From: Phragmites australis
Taxonomy: Eukaryota > Streptophyta > Magnoliopsida > Poales > Poaceae
Assembly: GCF_958298935.1 (NCBI RefSeq)
Contig: NC_084927.1
Span: forward strand, 34,166,501 to 34,230,500
Length of the DNA: 64,000 bases
Reading direction: 5' to 3'
The position numbers were made by a program, and so were the translations under genes. The notes below the pieces were generated by a model. That model searched no databases. It had not been told where the DNA came from and saw only the letters and a program-made list of their open reading frames with translations. Below are positions 61,901 to 64,000 of this stretch, one piece after another; positions within the stretch are counted from its first letter, which is position 1, and each line of letters opens with the position of its first letter.

Positions 61901-62225
61901 ATGATTCTGATCCGGAATTTTGGAGGAACTTTTATCCACAAGCGGAGTAACAGATGCTTCGATTGATTGACCAAGCTTTGGAGGATTAAAACTGACGCCA
62001 GCAACACCACGACGATAGAAACTATGCGCAACGCATAAAAGAATGATTTTTTTTTTCAAACATAACCAGAACCAAGAACGGGGGCGAGTTAGTATTCAGG
62101 CGTACCCGGATCATGTTGAGAATATCAGGTCGCTTCTTGCCCCCGCAGGCCGAGGGGGAGGCGGCGGCGGAGGGGGAGCAGGACGCCGACGATGACGCGG
62201 TCTGCCGCTCCATCCGGCTGACCAT
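58998..62225 (-). CDS. Protein phosphatase 2C (PP2C, group F-like)
   Basis: Metal-dependent Ser/Thr phosphatase. Five exons: 62106-62225, 60213-60464, 59804-60086, 59564-59718, 58998-59138, giving 316 residues, all GT-AG and in phase. PP2C motifs in order: GKSGHDMEDYHVAEYKY (metal-binding Glu/Asp), LFAIFDGHLGDKVPSYL (DGH), GPGGSTAVTAIVVDG, MWIANVGDSRAVV, PRVNGQLAVARAFGDQSLK, FVILASDGLWKV, and the terminal KSKDDISCIVIRF with its metal-binding Asp. DGHLGD in place of the common DGHGG suggests the plant group F phosphatases. ATG 62225 is the first in frame; a second ATG at 62213 is possible. The leader beyond 62225 is purine-rich (GAGAGAGCGAGGGAGG near 62490-62525). Intron 1 (60465-62105) carries repeat insertions. 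No lesions. Confidence 0.94.
60690..60990 (+). repeat. LTR-like segment in PP2C intron 1, with a duplicated 46-bp unit
   Basis: A purine-rich stretch ends in TAGGGCCGTTCCTATATAAAGG (TATA-like at about 60961), the layout of a short Copia-type LTR promoter. It contains two adjacent 46-bp copies, 60839-60884 and 60885-60930, identical except for one base (ATTAGTTAAAG versus ATTAGTTAGAG at the start). Ends are not clear; it may be cut by the following MITE. Confidence 0.5.
60998..61314. mobile_element. MITE with about 30-bp inverted ends in PP2C intron 1
   Basis: The left end is AGGTCCTGTATGGAGTAAGTG. The right end, reverse-complemented, is AGGGTCTGTTTGGTGGAACT, and both continue with TGATTC-containing sequence. 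The middle is rich in GAATCACTT/AAGTGATTC words in both orientations. About 317 bp, no coding capacity, consistent with a hAT- or PIF-type MITE. Confidence 0.65.
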
Positions 62226-62944
62226 AACAGGGAGAACTCACCGCCGGCCAAGCAGATCACCCCCGACCCACAGCCAGGTGGAGCCGTGGAGGAGGAGAAA
62301 GAAACAGCTTGCTCGCGAATACGGGACAGCACACGGGGAGGGAGAGCGAGATCTTTTGCCTTTTTATGCAGGCCTAAGCTGTGGCCGTGTCTCGTCTCTC
62401 GTGTGCGATGGAGGGATCCAGCTTTCTCTCGCCCCAGGTTGCTTGGTTTGATCCGATTCTGAGGCCGGACACTTGTGGTATGGCGTGAGAGAGCGAGGGA
62501 GGGAGGGAGAGAAAGAGAGAGAGCGAGGGAGCTGGTCTGATGATTGTGGAGGACTGGGGCCCATAGCGGAGGGAGCGGGGAGGTGAAAATCGGAAGCAAA
62601 TATTATTGGAACATGTTGTTTTACAAAAGACTTTTTACACATATTTATTCTTTTTACTTAACCATTAGATTACAGAATAAATTGTATGGATAAAATCTCA
62701 TATCATAAGAGTCTTTCTGAACAGAATCTTATAGAATTTGTTTTCATAAAAATCGGCACAACCAAAGAAACAAAGACGAGTATCCACCAGGCAATACAAC
62801 CATACGGTTTGCATATGCAAGCGGCTTTTGTTATGCAATCTGGAGAAAAACAGAGTGAAAAATATTTTAGAAAATTTGGGAGTCCTCTTAATTTAAGATT
62901 GAGATACAGAGGCTATGTAGAAAGTCGTGCACATACTCCTTTCT
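62226..62944. other. PP2C promoter side and adjacent DNA
   Basis: Roughly 62226-62600 is GC-rich leader and promoter sequence of the leftward PP2C gene, with a GAGAG-rich tract. 62600-62944 is A/T-rich; a frame at 62686-62946 (86 codons) shows no known domain. Confidence 0.5.
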
Positions 62945-63362
62945 AGTATGTCGATAAATTATTCCCAAAAATGTTCAATTGGTAGTATCCTGTAAAAAAC
63001 CATATATGTATACTCGTTTTAGGATGCCGACGAATTATTCACAAAAAGTGTTCAATTGGTAATATTCGACGTCAATGGCTTAACGGTAGAATTCAATTAG
63101 ATAGTCCATGTGAAATATCGATAAATATTTTGCCTAAAGTATTCAATTAGTTGTGTCTGGTATTAACAGCTAGATTGAATTAGATACTCCCTATAGAATA
63201 TCGACAAATGGTTCCCTCTAACGTTTAATTGGTCGTTTCCAGAGCTAACATCTTAACAGTTGGATTCAAATAGATACTCTACACAGGACATCGACAAAAT
63301 GGTTCCAAAAAAATATCCAATTAGTTGGTTACAACATTGACAGCTTAATGATAGTAGGATTC
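62945..63362 (+). repeat. Degenerate minisatellite, five copies of about 75-95 bp
   Basis: Copies start near 62947, 63022, 63115, 63198 and 63289. Each begins with a variant of TATCGACAAATGGTTCCC, has TTCAATTGGT about 15-25 bases later, and most end with TTAACAG-TAGATTCAATTAGATA variants. Copies differ by many substitutions and small indels, so the array is old. Confidence 0.75.
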
Positions 63363-64000
63363 GAGCATGTTTTGTATGTATTTAATTTTATATACAACTA
63401 CTTGTTTTATTCCATACTAAAACATACATACAAGAGCTATTGACAAATAGTTACTAAACGTCACCGATAGACAAAATAAATCTATTGTGTTTTGTATATC
63501 GAATGTGTACGTGTAGTACATTTTGTATACTATATAAAATACTATGTCCTCTCCTTGGAGTCGACAAAAATATTAGCTTACAAATTCACATTAGATTACA
63601 AGGTCTATCATCATTAATTTAATCTCAGAGAAAAGACTAATTTAATAGGTTTTCATGTATGTAAGTAAATACTAGTTTTCATTTCTATTTTTTCTTGTTT
63701 TAGGTGATTGAGTATAGTGCACTAGTGCAGGGTAAGATCCAGGTTCCCTATTGTGCAAGTCAGAATCACCTTACTCGTGTTTTGTTTTTGTTTTTGTTGT
63801 TGCTTTTGCGAGGTTACTCATGTTTTGCTGTTCTATCTAAAGTATGAAAATGTGCTTTAAGTTAGGTCATTTGACATGACTGCAGAAAGTTCAAAATGCT
63901 TAACTTAAAAAAGTTACAAAACAACACTTCAAAATCGTGGATTGCCTTGTGGCTTTAATTTTTCCATTTTGTTTCCGTTATCCTTTTTCTTTTCCGAGCT
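63363..64000. other. Intergenic DNA at the right edge
   Basis: A/T-rich; GTTTTTGTTTTTGTTG-like run at about 63780-63800. No gene or bounded repeat recognised. Confidence 0.6.

Noticed and set aside
1..64000. CRISPR arrays, operons, phage or other prokaryotic defence systems
   Set aside because: The window is plant nuclear DNA with spliced genes and plant transposons; no regularly spaced identical short repeats with unique spacers were seen.

Overview
This is plant nuclear DNA, almost certainly from a grass. The genes are split by GT-AG introns. Several first exons are extremely GC-rich (SAUR, NUP88, the BAHD copy), and the gaps between genes are crowded with MITEs, LTR and LINE debris and a hAT element of the type known from cereals. 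All gene models below were spliced by eye from reading frame, splice signals and family knowledge. No expression data or database search was available.

Gene-rich part (1-43 kb). In order: an intronless SAUR auxin-response gene (2580-3083, +); a nine-exon gene for the nuclear pore protein NUP88/MOS7 (7501-14322, +); a broken fragment of a PRMT4/CARM1-type arginine methyltransferase gene (16376-17064, -); a thirteen-exon gene for proteasome subunit RPN2 (18786-24284, -); a decayed nucleoredoxin gene (26434-28164, -); a YTH-domain m6A-reader gene (35478-38275, +) whose long 5' intron holds an antisense LINE; and a Raf-like MAPKKK gene (39223-42160, -) converging on it. The intact genes look like housekeeping or signalling genes, each with its own promoter. 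They do not form a pathway cluster.

Repeat-rich part (43-58 kb). This holds unassigned repeat-like DNA, a 3' LINE fragment (47250-48138, +), a likely solo LTR carrying six 75-80 bp tandem repeats (48475-49897), a BAHD acyltransferase pseudogene with four reading-frame lesions (51098-52838, +), and a complete-ended but defective hAT transposon (52994-56790) with a perfect 8-bp target duplication. Beyond it lie a 740-bp inverted-repeat element and a tRNA-derived SINE-like sequence.

Right end (58-64 kb). A five-exon group-F-like PP2C phosphatase gene (58998-62225, -) has a first intron loaded with an LTR-like segment and a MITE. It is followed by A+T-rich DNA with a degenerate minisatellite (62945-63362).

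The most unusual object is inside the hAT element. Downstream of the damaged transposase gene is a second short transcription unit with its own TATA box and ATG. It encodes only a BED zinc finger and shares its 3' UTR with the transposase gene. Three host-gene copies in different states of decay (PRMT4, nucleoredoxin, BAHD) are the other main result.
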